Part shown: positions 1 through 8,526 of the stretch, piece after piece
Numbering within the stretch: position 1 is the first letter of the stretch
How the letters are laid out: every line of letters starts with the position of its first letter
Source: UBA1275 sp002323515
GTDB taxonomy: Bacteria > Bacteroidota > Rhodothermia > Balneolales > Balneolaceae
DNA length: 38,038 nt
Reading direction: 5' to 3'
Assembly: GCA_964007875.1 (NCBI GenBank)
Contig: CAXGAH010000022.1
Location: 1-38,038 of the forward strand
Program-made: the position numbers and the translations under genes
The notes under the pieces: model-generated
Seen by the model: only the letters and a program-made list of their open reading frames with translations
Told to the model about the DNA's origin: nothing
The model's database searches: none

Positions 1-131
1 CCTATATCCATAGAATCTAACATGGCTTGGGCCATCCCAACAGCCTCACTAAATACTAATGAGTCGGGTTTTTCCTGTGCAAATATTGGAGTTGTTAAAA
101 ATATGAATATGAAAAGAAGTTGATTTTTCAT
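1..131 (-). CDS. Secreted protein, N-terminal fragment (runs off window)
   Basis: This reading frame starts at an ATG whose complement lies at 129-131 and stays open to the left edge of the window, giving 43 codons. The translation begins MKNQLLFIFIFLTTPIFAQE, a textbook signal peptide: a short charged start, a hydrophobic core, and FAQ as the probable signal peptidase I site. After cleavage the visible chain is acidic and Met-containing (EKPDSLVFSEAVGMAQAM), which is too short to assign a family. It lies on the same strand as the alkB-like gene, whose stop is 118 bp upstream of this start. Export is well supported; function is unknown. Confidence 0.6.
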   Translation of the reverse strand, partial: MKNQLLFIFIFLTTPIFAQEKPDSLVFSEAVGMAQAMLDSMDI

Positions 132-249
132 GATGTTTGTAGAATTATTTACTTGTGGATATCTAATAATATGGCAATTCTATTCAATAGACTCAATTAT
201 TCTCTAACTGATTAACTTTTTAACCGTTCTTATTTAATCATTAGAAAAA

Positions 250-1365
250 CTATTGATGTAAATGAACCTTATCGACTAATGGATTCATCACACGGAACCA
301 AAGTGGTGGAATCATGGCTAGTAAAATCATCCCAGGGTATCCTGTGGGCAGTTGAGGGCTTTCATCCAAACTACGAAGTACTTGATAGTGCCGGCTTGCA
401 ACCATATGATGATCTGAATGACGAGATAATTCAAACAAGAACATCCGACTTACTATGTGATCAGAATTCCACGAATGATGATGATCTACCTTCTCATATC
501 TGTCCCGCTCATTTTTTTCTCGTTCTAGACCATAATGTTCTAGATAATTTACTGCCTCCAATAATGAAAAAGCCAATATACAACTAAGTATGTAAATGAT
601 GCCGACGACAAACCCCATTAACCCGAAAATTACCGAGATCCATACCAATTGAAACACCTGAAATCCCAGCATCTCATTAGAATAAGACCAAAATCCTTTC
701 TTTTTCTGCTTAAGCCGCTTACGTTCAATCTCCCAGGCTGAGCGGTATTGATCGGGCACCGAACGAATTAAAAATCGGTAAAAAGTCTCCCCTTTACGCG
801 CCGTTGCGGCATCTTCCTCGGTCCCAACATGCTTATGATGCCCATACACGTGTTCAATGGCAAAATGCATATAAAGGGTCGTCAAAAGCAAAGCTCGACC
901 GAGCCATTGCTCAAACTTCGAACTACGGTGAATAAGTTCATGGGCCACAGTAAAACCAATTCCACCATTACTGATGCCCAAAGAAAGAGTAGCTCCGATT
1001 AAGCCCACTACCCAAACTGCCGAGTTCATACCCGTAGAAAATTCAGCACCAGTCAAGGTGCCAAATACTCCGATTTCAGGGTCTGAAAATCCACCCGCAG
1101 ACAGTTTCAATAAGAAAAATCCAGTTAATGCGTATTGAATGGGTACATAGGACCACAACAACAAGGTATAGCCAAAACTGGCTTTGGCCTTGTCCTCTTG
1201 CTCTGGATTGTGGTTACTAGGATTGCTTCCCACGAGCCATTCCACCAGAGGAATAAAAAGAAAGACGTAAATTGGAGTTACCAGAGTCCAATAGCCACCC
1301 AGCCACATCCCTAATGCAGCCGCTATTGGAATCGAATACGAGGGTAGATACTTCCAAATAGACAT
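250..1365 (-). CDS. alkB: AlkB-type integral-membrane non-haem di-iron alkane 1-monooxygenase
   Basis: This 371-residue membrane protein carries all the histidine motifs of AlkB-type alkane hydroxylases in the right order: HELIHR (142-147), EHVYGHHKH (171-179), the NYLEHYGL motif (273-280) that separates alkane hydroxylases from plain desaturases, and LSRHSDHH (313-320). Several hydrophobic segments flank them (roughly 11-45, 65-90, 115-140, 155-170, 237-270 and 340-360). The family hydroxylates terminal methyl groups of alkanes with electrons from rubredoxin. No rubredoxin or rubredoxin reductase gene is visible here, so the electron donor must be encoded elsewhere. The substrate could be medium-chain alkanes or another long-chain lipid; the sequence alone does not decide. 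Family assignment is firm, exact substrate is not. Confidence 0.88.
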   Translation of the reverse strand: MSIWKYLPSYSIPIAAALGMWLGGYWTLVTPIYVFLFIPLVEWLVGSNPSNHNPEQEDKAKASFGYTLLLWSYVPIQYALTGFFLLKLSAGGFSDPEIGVFGTLTGAEFSTGMNSAVWVVGLIGATLSLGISNGGIGFTVAHELIHRSSKFEQWLGRALLLTTLYMHFAIEHVYGHHKHVGTEEDAATARKGETFYRFLIRSVPDQYRSAWEIERKRLKQKKKGFWSYSNEMLGFQVFQLVWISVIFGLMGFVVGIIYILSCILAFSLLEAVNYLEHYGLEREKNERDRYEKVDHHHSWNSDHIVSRMFLFELSRHSDHHMVASRHYQVLRSLDESPQLPTGYPGMILLAMIPPLWFRVMNPLVDKVHLHQ

Positions 1366-1461
1366 AATGAATATATTTTATTAGTCATTGGATTAATGAG
1401 TATTTGGTGAGTACAAAAATGATACAAAATTGGCATTAGATCACCAACTCTTTAACTACTT

Positions 1462-2268
1462 TTAACTCCGCTCTTCGTCGGTGGGATTTTGCCCAAACCT
1501 AGCAGGAACCCAACGCATCGCATCCAAACGAGGGCGAGTGTACTCCGGATGCTTGGTAATCTTTGGAAAGGCAATGGGTTCAGGGGTTAGGTCTTTATAG
1601 GAAATCTGATTGAGTAGGTGAGAAATGCAATTCAATCGGGCGTGACGTTTTATATCGGCATTCACCACAAACCATGGGCATTCGTCGGTGTCGGTAGCGG
1701 CAAACATCTCGTCTTTTGCACGCGAATAATCCATCCATCGCACCCGAGCTTCAATATCCATAGGGCTTAATTTCCAGCGCTTCATCGGATTTTCGTTACG
1801 AGCAATAAAGCGCCGTTTTTGCTCTTTATCACTAATCGAAAACCAATACTTAATTAGAATAATCCCCGAATTTTGTAGCATTTGCTCGAACAGTGGAGCG
1901 CTACGCAAGAATTCGGCATATTCCTGCTCGGTACAAAATCCCATCACTTTCTCGACCCCTGCCCGGTTGTACCAACTCCTATCAAAAAACACCATTTCAC
2001 CCGCCGCAGGCAACTCCTTAACATACCGCTGAAAATACCACTGCGATCGTTCCCTCTCGGTCGGCTTGGGCAAGGCAGCAATTCGTACCACCCTCGAACT
2101 CAAGGGCTCCACGATTCGCTTAATCACCCCACCCTTTCCAGCCGCATCCCGACCCTCAAACAGTACCGCCACTTTGAGCCCCTTCTCTTTAATCCAATAC
2201 TGTAATTTTACTAGCTCTTGTTGTAGTCTAAACAGCTCTTCTTCATACCGCTTTCGATTCATCTTCAT
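1462..2268 (-). CDS. ppk2: Polyphosphate kinase 2 family protein
   Basis: The 268-residue protein is a single-domain PPK2-type kinase. It has a Walker A loop GRDAAGKGG (39-47), the lid/Walker B region FFDRSWYNRAGVE (94-106) and conserved blocks such as LPKPTERERSQWYFQRY between them. PPK2 enzymes transfer phosphate between inorganic polyphosphate and nucleotides, usually making ATP or GTP from the diphosphates. The N-terminal 30 residues are a charged helical lead typical of the family. The gene lies upstream of alkB on the same strand with a 96-bp gap, so co-transcription is possible but not shown. Two closely spaced ATG codons (residues 1 and 3) could serve as start. Whether it prefers NDP or NMP is not decided. 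Confidence 0.87.
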   Translation of the reverse strand: MKMNRKRYEEELFRLQQELVKLQYWIKEKGLKVAVLFEGRDAAGKGGVIKRIVEPLSSRVVRIAALPKPTERERSQWYFQRYVKELPAAGEMVFFDRSWYNRAGVEKVMGFCTEQEYAEFLRSAPLFEQMLQNSGIILIKYWFSISDKEQKRRFIARNENPMKRWKLSPMDIEARVRWMDYSRAKDEMFAATDTDECPWFVVNADIKRHARLNCISHLLNQISYKDLTPEPIAFPKITKHPEYTRPRLDAMRWVPARFGQNPTDEERS

Positions 2269-2364
2269 AAGGGTTCCCCCAGATAATTTAGCTCTTTACT
2301 CCAATAGAATAAGATTGTTTTTGCACATCATCCAATTTATTATTATTTCATATTACAATTATAT

Positions 2365-2395
2365 GAGGTAGATAGCCTAAACAAAATCTACCCTC
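2365..2395. promoter_or_regulatory. Imperfect inverted repeat between ppk2 and the aldo/keto reductase gene
   Basis: GAGGTAGAT at 2365-2373 faces ATCTACCCTC at 2386-2395 across a 12-base loop. It pairs over seven bases, then a one-base bulge, then three more bases. It sits in the 218-bp divergent intergenic region. No T-run follows it, so an operator or mRNA structure is more likely than a terminator. Function is unproven. Confidence 0.3.
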
Positions 2396-2486
2396 GAGAA
2401 CAAAATTTTGAACGTATATACTGGCAGCGCGTCAAACCAAGTAAAACGGATTAGAAGTAAGTCACAAATAAATATTAGCTTTAAAA

Positions 2487-3479
2487 ATGAATTACAGACA
2501 ACTTGGAAAAACTGGATTTAAGGTATCTGAATTATCTCTAGGAACGTGGCAGCTAGGCGGTGTTTGGGGCACTGGTTTTAACCATACTTCTGCCCAGCAT
2601 TTACTCGAGGCTGCCTTCGACGAGGGCGTGAATTTTATCGATACAGCTGATGTGTATGAGGATGGGGAAAGCGAAAAAGCGGTGGGGATATTTTTAGCAA
2701 AAAAAGGCTCCTCGGCTAATATCAAAGTGGCAACCAAATGCGGAAAAAGAATCAACCCTTTCGTAAATGAAAACTTTAGTCCCGAGGTGCTGCGTGGACA
2801 TGTAGAGGATTCCCTGCAGCGACTTGGAATAGAGACCATCGATCTTATCCAACTACACTGCCCGCCAACCAAGGTCTACTATAGACCCGAAATTTTTGGT
2901 TTGTTTGACCGGCTTAAAGAAGAAGGTAAAATCCAGCATCTAGGAGTGAGTGTTGAAAAAATAGAAGAAGGAGTAAAAGCCATTCAATTTGATAACGTGA
3001 CTACCGTGCAGATTATCTATAATTTATTCCGGCAACGACCCGATGATTATTTTTTCGACATGGCGCGTGAAAAAAATATTGGGATCATCGTCCGCGTACC
3101 ATTAGCAAGCGGTCTTCTGAGTGGTAAAATGACATGCGAAACTACCTTTAATCCAAATGATCACCGGCATGGTAACCGAAACGGGGCATGGTTTGATAAA
3201 GGCGAAACCTTTGCAGGTGTTCCTTTTGAAACTGGACTTGAAGCAGTGGAGAAACTCAAGGAGATTTTCAACGGATACGACTCATTGGCGCAGGTTGCTT
3301 TAAAATGGATCTTACTGAATAAAAAGATCAGTGTAATTATTCCAGGAGCCTCAAAGGCTCAGCACATTCGTACTAATATGAGAGCCGGAAATATTCTAAA
3401 ATTTAGTGATGAGCAGCTTCAAGCTACTCAAAATGTTTATGAGTTTGTTATAAAACCACATATACATGATATATGGTAG
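2487..3479 (+). CDS. Aldo/keto reductase
   Basis: This 330-residue protein matches the aldo/keto reductase superfamily along its length and belongs to the NADPH-dependent oxidoreductases that start LGKTGFKVSELSLGTWQLGG. The catalytic tetrad is visible: D52 in FIDTAD, Y57 in ADVYEDG, K84 in VATKCG and H124 in LIQLHCPP. A late IIPGAS block (about residues 284-289) fits the cofactor-binding region. Members reduce aldehydes or ketones, or act on sugar-like substrates in reverse; the specific substrate cannot be read here. It is transcribed away from ppk2 and converges on the serine hydrolase gene with only 20 bp between stop codons. Probably cytoplasmic, as there is no signal peptide. Confidence 0.88.
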   Translation: MNYRQLGKTGFKVSELSLGTWQLGGVWGTGFNHTSAQHLLEAAFDEGVNFIDTADVYEDGESEKAVGIFLAKKGSSANIKVATKCGKRINPFVNENFSPEVLRGHVEDSLQRLGIETIDLIQLHCPPTKVYYRPEIFGLFDRLKEEGKIQHLGVSVEKIEEGVKAIQFDNVTTVQIIYNLFRQRPDDYFFDMAREKNIGIIVRVPLASGLLSGKMTCETTFNPNDHRHGNRNGAWFDKGETFAGVPFETGLEAVEKLKEIFNGYDSLAQVALKWILLNKKISVIIPGASKAQHIRTNMRAGNILKFSDEQLQATQNVYEFVIKPHIHDIW

Positions 3480-3499
3480 TTTAATTCTTGTAAAAGCAT

Positions 3500-4891
3500 T
3501 TATTTTTCAATAACCGATGCTCCTACGATCTGTCTCATAATATTTCCCGTATTTTCCCATGGAATTCTCTGAGATTGCTTCATTAGAATCCCAATTATAT
3601 TTAACTCTGGATCGGCATAATATTGAGTATTAAAATAACCACCCCAATCAAATGTGCCCACACTACCTCTTCCTCCTATACTGAATCCTTCATGAGTAAC
3701 TACTCCAAATGCTAAACCATAGTGAGTATTTCCTTCTCCAAATAGATCTTTTGTTTGATTGCTCATAATCAAATCTACTGTAGTTGGACTCAATATACGG
3801 TGCTCATTAAATACACCACCATTTAAGTACATTTGCAAGAATTTAGCATAATCTTGAGCGGTACTTGTTAATCCAGCACCCCCAGAATAGAATTTTTTTG
3901 CTCCAATTTTAGGATAATTGGCATCATAGTAACCATCAGGATGACCATCGTATACAATCCATTCTCCTTTTTGATTTTTTGTTTGAACCGGCACAAGAAG
4001 ATTGTATTGATCTTCACTTAGATAAAATTGGGTATTTGACATACCAAGTGGTTCAAATAAGTGTTCCTCTAAAAATTCACTAAATGACTGACCTGATAGT
4101 ATTTCAACTAAGTATCCTAAGACATCTAATCCTTCAGAATAAGTAAAACGCTCACCTGGTTCATGATGCAAAGGTAGTTTAGCTAAAAGTTTTACGCTAT
4201 GTTCAATGCTTATATCCTCTGTTGTATAAAGATCAACAACTCCTGCTTTTTGATAAATTTTACGAATACGTTCATCTCCATCAATAATTCCATAGCCAAT
4301 ACCAGAAGTATGATTCAGCAAATGACGAATAGTAATCTGATTTTTTGCTGGAATGGTTTTGTAGGTAGAATCTGAATCATTTAACTTTTTCAAAATAGTT
4401 ACATCTTTAAATTCAGTTATATAATTTGAAATAGGATCATCTAGATTAAATAAACCTTTTTCCCAAAGCATCATAACTGCTGTAGCAGTTATAGCTTTAG
4501 TTTGAGATGCAATTCTAAATATATGATCAGTTTGATAAGGTCGATTTGTTTCAGGATCGGCGCTACCAAAAGCTTTTTCGTACACAACAAATCCATTTCT
4601 CGCTATCAAAGCTACCATACCAGGAATCTTTTCTTGCTCTATGTGCTGTACAAATATTGAGTCTAGATTTGCTAATCGACTACTTGACATACCTACTGAC
4701 TCAGGTATAGATTTAGGCCATTGGTGAAGAGTATTAGACTTTTCCTGTATTTGAACTTCCCCAGCCTCTTTGATCTGTGCTTGCACCACATCAAATGCTG
4801 AATTAAAAAACACAAAAACTATAAGAAAAAATAATGCCTTACATTGTAGATCTAGATTATTAGAGATGCATTTGTACATAATTTGGATCAT
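3500..4891 (-). CDS. Secreted beta-lactamase-fold serine hydrolase (class C/family VIII-like)
   Basis: This 463-residue protein has an N-terminal hydrophobic segment ending VVQAQ (about residue 39), consistent with export. It then has a beta-lactamase/transpeptidase-like domain. The active-site SxxK motif is S129-Q-T-K132 within FRIASQTKAITA, the second motif is Y251-S-E253 in FTYSEGLDVLGYL, and the FDWGGYF block near the C-terminus occupies the place of the third motif. The second motif is YSE rather than the usual YxN, as in many esterase/peptidase relatives, so true beta-lactam resistance is unlikely. Plausible roles are esterase, D-aminopeptidase or cell-wall peptide hydrolase. An alternative start exists at 4879. 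It is divergent from the propeller-protein gene, with 66 bp between them. Confidence 0.8.
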   Translation of the reverse strand: MIQIMYKCISNNLDLQCKALFFLIVFVFFNSAFDVVQAQIKEAGEVQIQEKSNTLHQWPKSIPESVGMSSSRLANLDSIFVQHIEQEKIPGMVALIARNGFVVYEKAFGSADPETNRPYQTDHIFRIASQTKAITATAVMMLWEKGLFNLDDPISNYITEFKDVTILKKLNDSDSTYKTIPAKNQITIRHLLNHTSGIGYGIIDGDERIRKIYQKAGVVDLYTTEDISIEHSVKLLAKLPLHHEPGERFTYSEGLDVLGYLVEILSGQSFSEFLEEHLFEPLGMSNTQFYLSEDQYNLLVPVQTKNQKGEWIVYDGHPDGYYDANYPKIGAKKFYSGGAGLTSTAQDYAKFLQMYLNGGVFNEHRILSPTTVDLIMSNQTKDLFGEGNTHYGLAFGVVTHEGFSIGGRGSVGTFDWGGYFNTQYYADPELNIIGILMKQSQRIPWENTGNIMRQIVGASVIEK

Positions 4892-4957
4892 ATTATTAAA
4901 GATAAATACTATAATGTTACAAATTTTATTCTATTTACCAACTAAACAATAAAAGTT

Positions 4958-5908
4958 ATGGTACTTCCAAAAATCAAAAACACATGGTTACTTTTAATTG
5001 TAATTACTTTACTAGGCAATATAATGCCTATGAGCTCATATTTATTTGGCCAACTACCCTCCTCAGACTTAGAAGTTTTCCTGGCAGATTTCAATGTATT
5101 GGATGAAAAAATCGAGTTAAATAATCTGCAAAATGTCTCGAATAATTTAGGATATGACAGTCAACCATGGTTTTCATCGGATGGTGAAATCTTATTATAT
5201 GCATCAAACAGAGGCGGTGAAACTGATATAATTTCTTTAAATATTTCTTCTTTAGAGAAGACATGGCTAACTGAAACCCCCAATAGAAGTGAATATAGCC
5301 CACAATTCAGGCCTATAACTGAGGAATTAAGTTATATCACACTATCAAAAGATGGTATTCAGGATTTTCGAATTCTGGAAGTAATGGTGAAAAATGGACA
5401 ACAAAGTAAAATTGAGACAGTTCTTGAAAAAGAATCCATTATTGGCTATTACCATTGGTTTGATAGAGATTCTTATTTATGCTTTGTATTACCAACAGAA
5501 AATATGAATTCGACTTTACAGTGGCATAAACTTTTTAATCAAACGGATTCAACAAATAAAAATATCATCCTGAATATGCCTGGTAGGTCTTTCTTAGCTA
5601 TACCTGACACAGAATACTTAAGTTTTATAGACAAAAGATCAGCTCCCTGGAAAATCATGAGCTTTGATCCTATTACCTTAGATATTAAGCCCATTTTAGA
5701 TGTGTTGGATCAATCCGAAGACTTTGCGTGGTTGCCCAACGGATACCCTGTAATGGGGTCTGGTTCTATACTCATGCATCATAATGGCCATGAATGGTCA
5801 ATTTTAAGAGATTTATCTGATGCAGGTATAACAAATATTACAAGGTTAGCGATAAATGGGAAATCCAAAAAAATCGCTATAGTTGGTGAATTAATTAAAA
5901 ATAATTGA
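4958..5908 (+). CDS. Secreted TolB-like/WD40-like beta-propeller protein
   Basis: The 316-residue protein opens with a hydrophobic export segment (LLLIVITLLGNIMP, about 11-24). It then shows blade-like repeats of the TolB/PD40 kind, the clearest being PWFSSDGEILLYASNRGGET with a following YSPQFRP, where an S-DG-L-Y-SNR pattern is typical. No catalytic motif is seen. Such propellers usually bind ligands or protein partners in the periplasm or on the surface. At 316 residues it is shorter than full TolB and lacks a visible TolB N-terminal domain, so it is not TolB itself. It converges on the YHYH lipoprotein gene, with 10 bp between stops. The binding partner is unknown. Confidence 0.6.
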   Translation: MVLPKIKNTWLLLIVITLLGNIMPMSSYLFGQLPSSDLEVFLADFNVLDEKIELNNLQNVSNNLGYDSQPWFSSDGEILLYASNRGGETDIISLNISSLEKTWLTETPNRSEYSPQFRPITEELSYITLSKDGIQDFRILEVMVKNGQQSKIETVLEKESIIGYYHWFDRDSYLCFVLPTENMNSTLQWHKLFNQTDSTNKNIILNMPGRSFLAIPDTEYLSFIDKRSAPWKIMSFDPITLDIKPILDVLDQSEDFAWLPNGYPVMGSGSILMHHNGHEWSILRDLSDAGITNITRLAINGKSKKIAIVGELIKNN

Positions 5909-5918
5909 TCTGCAAGAA

Positions 5919-6941
5919 CTAGTGAGCGTGATGCCAAAAATCTTCCTTTAATTTAACTTTCATAGATGCTTTTGAAAATGATGTATGGGGGGTACCCACA
6001 TGACATTTTAAAACCCAAGGATAATTGTCTGTCACATAATATCCATATATACCATCTAGTACCATTCCATTACACCTATCTAGATCACCCGCGTCAGTAA
6101 ATTCATAATCATCATTGTACATACCATCATACTCCCCACCAGGGTTTTGATCATCAGGACCAGGTCTAAAACCTACTTTTAATGTATAACCAGAAATAGC
6201 TTTACGAATTTGATTGGTTACTGGATCTAAAAAATAGCTACCAAAAATAGGAAACCCATCGGCTGCAAAACCAATGACTGGAGATCCATTTAGTCCTGGA
6301 TTATCGTCAAATAATGCTAATGGATTCCCATGATAATGATAGGTTCCATCAGGTTGCGTATGTGCATTATGGGCATCCGCACCAAATTTAGTTTCACTAC
6401 CTAGTGGATCAATTAACCATGCTGCATTTGCATTACATCCAATTTGTACATTTCCATTAGAATCTGCTCTAGAATCTGTAGGTCGATAGCAGCCAGCAGA
6501 TAACATATCTACTACTACTCCATTCAACATTATTGCGTCATAATACGTTTGTGATAAGGGAGTTGACTGATCAGAAATGACAGGACTATATGGAATATTG
6601 AATATCCTATTTACCTCAGAGATATCATGTGCAAACTGTGCTGACTGATCATTAAAATCGTGATTGGGTATCCCATTAACCGTAATGGTACACCCTGTAT
6701 CACCGTTTGATAATGAAACTGAGCCCTCAAATAAAATAGAGCGCTTAATGTCTTTTACAACTGAGAAATAATCTTGAATATATTCTTGGCAGTTTGAGCT
6801 TGTTTCAGTTAATATCGCATTTGTTATATCGATTTTTGAATTATCTTCTACATTTAATCCTACATCAGTTTGTTTAGTATTACAACCTAAAATAGAAAGA
6901 ACTAAAACAGCAGAGAATAAACTACTAAACTTATTATACAT
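5919..6941 (-). CDS. YHYH-domain lipoprotein
   Basis: This 340-residue protein begins with a lipoprotein signal: hydrophobic residues 8-19 followed by ILGC, with C20 as the likely lipidated cysteine. The core matches the YHYH domain family. It has the namesake YHYHG at 201-205, followed by GSPVIGFAADGFPIFGSYF, then GGEYDGMYNDDYEF and a YGYYVTDNYPWVLKCHVG block. The family occurs in marine and environmental bacteria and has no settled biochemical role. The conserved His, Asp and Cys residues would suit metal binding, but that is inference. Several cysteines (C51, C84, C151, C169 and one in LKCHVG) may form disulphides in the envelope. The protein is probably outer-membrane anchored. Confidence 0.75.
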   Translation of the reverse strand: MYNKFSSLFSAVLVLSILGCNTKQTDVGLNVEDNSKIDITNAILTETSSNCQEYIQDYFSVVKDIKRSILFEGSVSLSNGDTGCTITVNGIPNHDFNDQSAQFAHDISEVNRIFNIPYSPVISDQSTPLSQTYYDAIMLNGVVVDMLSAGCYRPTDSRADSNGNVQIGCNANAAWLIDPLGSETKFGADAHNAHTQPDGTYHYHGNPLALFDDNPGLNGSPVIGFAADGFPIFGSYFLDPVTNQIRKAISGYTLKVGFRPGPDDQNPGGEYDGMYNDDYEFTDAGDLDRCNGMVLDGIYGYYVTDNYPWVLKCHVGTPHTSFSKASMKVKLKEDFWHHAH

Positions 6942-6988
6942 TATATTTAACCTTTAATTTTTAAAATCTACAAATCTGATCCTATGCA

Positions 6989-8404
6989 TTACTCTGTTAG
7001 TTTTTTTATTAAACCATGAAATATCAAACCATGAAAAGGAATAACTGCATACCAATACAACCGGCCTAATATTCCTAATGGTCTAAATGTTGCTGTTTGA
7101 ATAAGTATATTTCCTTTCATTTTAAACTCTAACCAAGCCTCACCCGGTAGTTTCATTTCAGCAAAAAGTAGTAAGCGACCTCTTTCTTTATCAACTTCCA
7201 CAACACGCCAAAAATCTAAGGCATCTCCTACCGTAATAGTATCCTGATTAGTCCTACCTCTCCGTAAACCTACTCCTCCCCACAACTTATCTAAATAACC
7301 ACGTATTTGCCACAACCAGTTGCCATAGTACCAACCATTATTTCCCCCAATACTCCAAATACGTTCAATACATATATTTCTGTCTTTGACTTCAGAAGAT
7401 CTTATATCTTTAAAACATCCATATGAGGGTACTTTCCCATATTTTTCAATTTGTATGGTACTACCACTACTAGTGTAAGAATCTTTCCATGATGACGTAA
7501 TTCTATCGTTTTGGATTCTATGCATTGCCCGTTCTAATGCTTTTTTATATGGAACAGGTTCAATATTCAATAGTGCTCTCAAATTATTTGGTATACATAC
7601 AACCTCAACTTTCATACTATCCACAAGAGATCTTGCAAGCAAATAAGATGTCGAAGTAACAAAATATAACCAATAGGATGAAAGGCGCGGAGTCATCACA
7701 GGTACAGTATAAATTCGCCTAGTTAACCCTCTTACTTCTGCAAAATCTAATAACATTTCTTTGTATGTAAGTACATCATCACATCCAATATCATAATGGC
7801 TATCATATGTATTTTTGTTACCTAAGCAACCAATGAGATATTTCTTTACGTCATAGATTCCAATTGGCTGAGTCTTAGTCTCAAGCCATCTAGGTGCAAT
7901 CATTATAGGGAGTTTTTCAACTAAATCTCTGATGATTTCAAAAGAAGCACTTCCTGATCCCACAATAATTCCTGCACGTAGGGTAGTTAGTGAATAACTA
8001 CCTTTTGATAACTCTAATTCAACTCGCTTACGTGAAAGTAAATGCTCAGATAAATCATCTTGGTTTACAATTCCACTTAAATAAATTAGTTGTTGCGCTT
8101 TTGTTTTTGAAAATGCAGCACAAAAATTTTTAGCACATTCCAATTCCATTACCGCATAATTCTCAGAGCTTGACATCGAATGGACCAGATAATACCCTAC
8201 ATCAATATCAACAGGTAGTCTATTTAATGAATCCCTATTTAACAAATCTACTTCTAATACTTCAATTGAGCTTCCAAATTCTTCCAATGGATTAAAACGA
8301 TTAGCATCACGGACACAGCAGGTAATTTTATGCCCAGCAGCAACTAACTCGGGTAGTAGTCTTTTCCCAATATATCCAGTTGAACCCGTTAATAGTATAT
8401 GCAT
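6989..8404 (-). CDS. NAD(P)-binding SDR-family protein with C-terminal DUF2867 domain
   Basis: The 471-residue protein has an N-terminal atypical short-chain dehydrogenase/NmrA-like fold with the nucleotide-binding TGSTGYIG at 6-13, and continues through GYYLVHSM and a region around LIYLSGIV. The last 130 or so residues match DUF2867, with the GGVGLRRGR block, the GDALDFWRV block and LLLFAEMKLPGEAWLEF. This two-domain arrangement is common in aquatic bacteria and is often annotated as a complex I NDUFA9-type or nucleoside-diphosphate-sugar epimerase. The substrate is unknown. The usual catalytic YxxxK of classical SDRs is not evident, so it may bind NAD(P) without classical dehydrogenase chemistry. 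It is divergent from the deacetylase-family gene with 122 bp between them, so shared control is possible. Confidence 0.8.
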   Translation of the reverse strand: MHILLTGSTGYIGKRLLPELVAAGHKITCCVRDANRFNPLEEFGSSIEVLEVDLLNRDSLNRLPVDIDVGYYLVHSMSSSENYAVMELECAKNFCAAFSKTKAQQLIYLSGIVNQDDLSEHLLSRKRVELELSKGSYSLTTLRAGIIVGSGSASFEIIRDLVEKLPIMIAPRWLETKTQPIGIYDVKKYLIGCLGNKNTYDSHYDIGCDDVLTYKEMLLDFAEVRGLTRRIYTVPVMTPRLSSYWLYFVTSTSYLLARSLVDSMKVEVVCIPNNLRALLNIEPVPYKKALERAMHRIQNDRITSSWKDSYTSSGSTIQIEKYGKVPSYGCFKDIRSSEVKDRNICIERIWSIGGNNGWYYGNWLWQIRGYLDKLWGGVGLRRGRTNQDTITVGDALDFWRVVEVDKERGRLLLFAEMKLPGEAWLEFKMKGNILIQTATFRPLGILGRLYWYAVIPFHGLIFHGLIKKLTE

Positions 8405-8526
8405 GTGATGTTTTATTTTATAAATCTATATCATGATGAATTCATTCACTAAAAGAAAAGCAATTTGTTAAACTCTACTATTGTCATAAACTGAAATGAA
8501 TACCTTTTAATTTCAGTTATCTGTAC

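Noticed and set aside
279..587. Plus-strand frame of 102 codons
   Set aside because: It is antisense to the histidine-motif part of alkB, and no protein family fits it.
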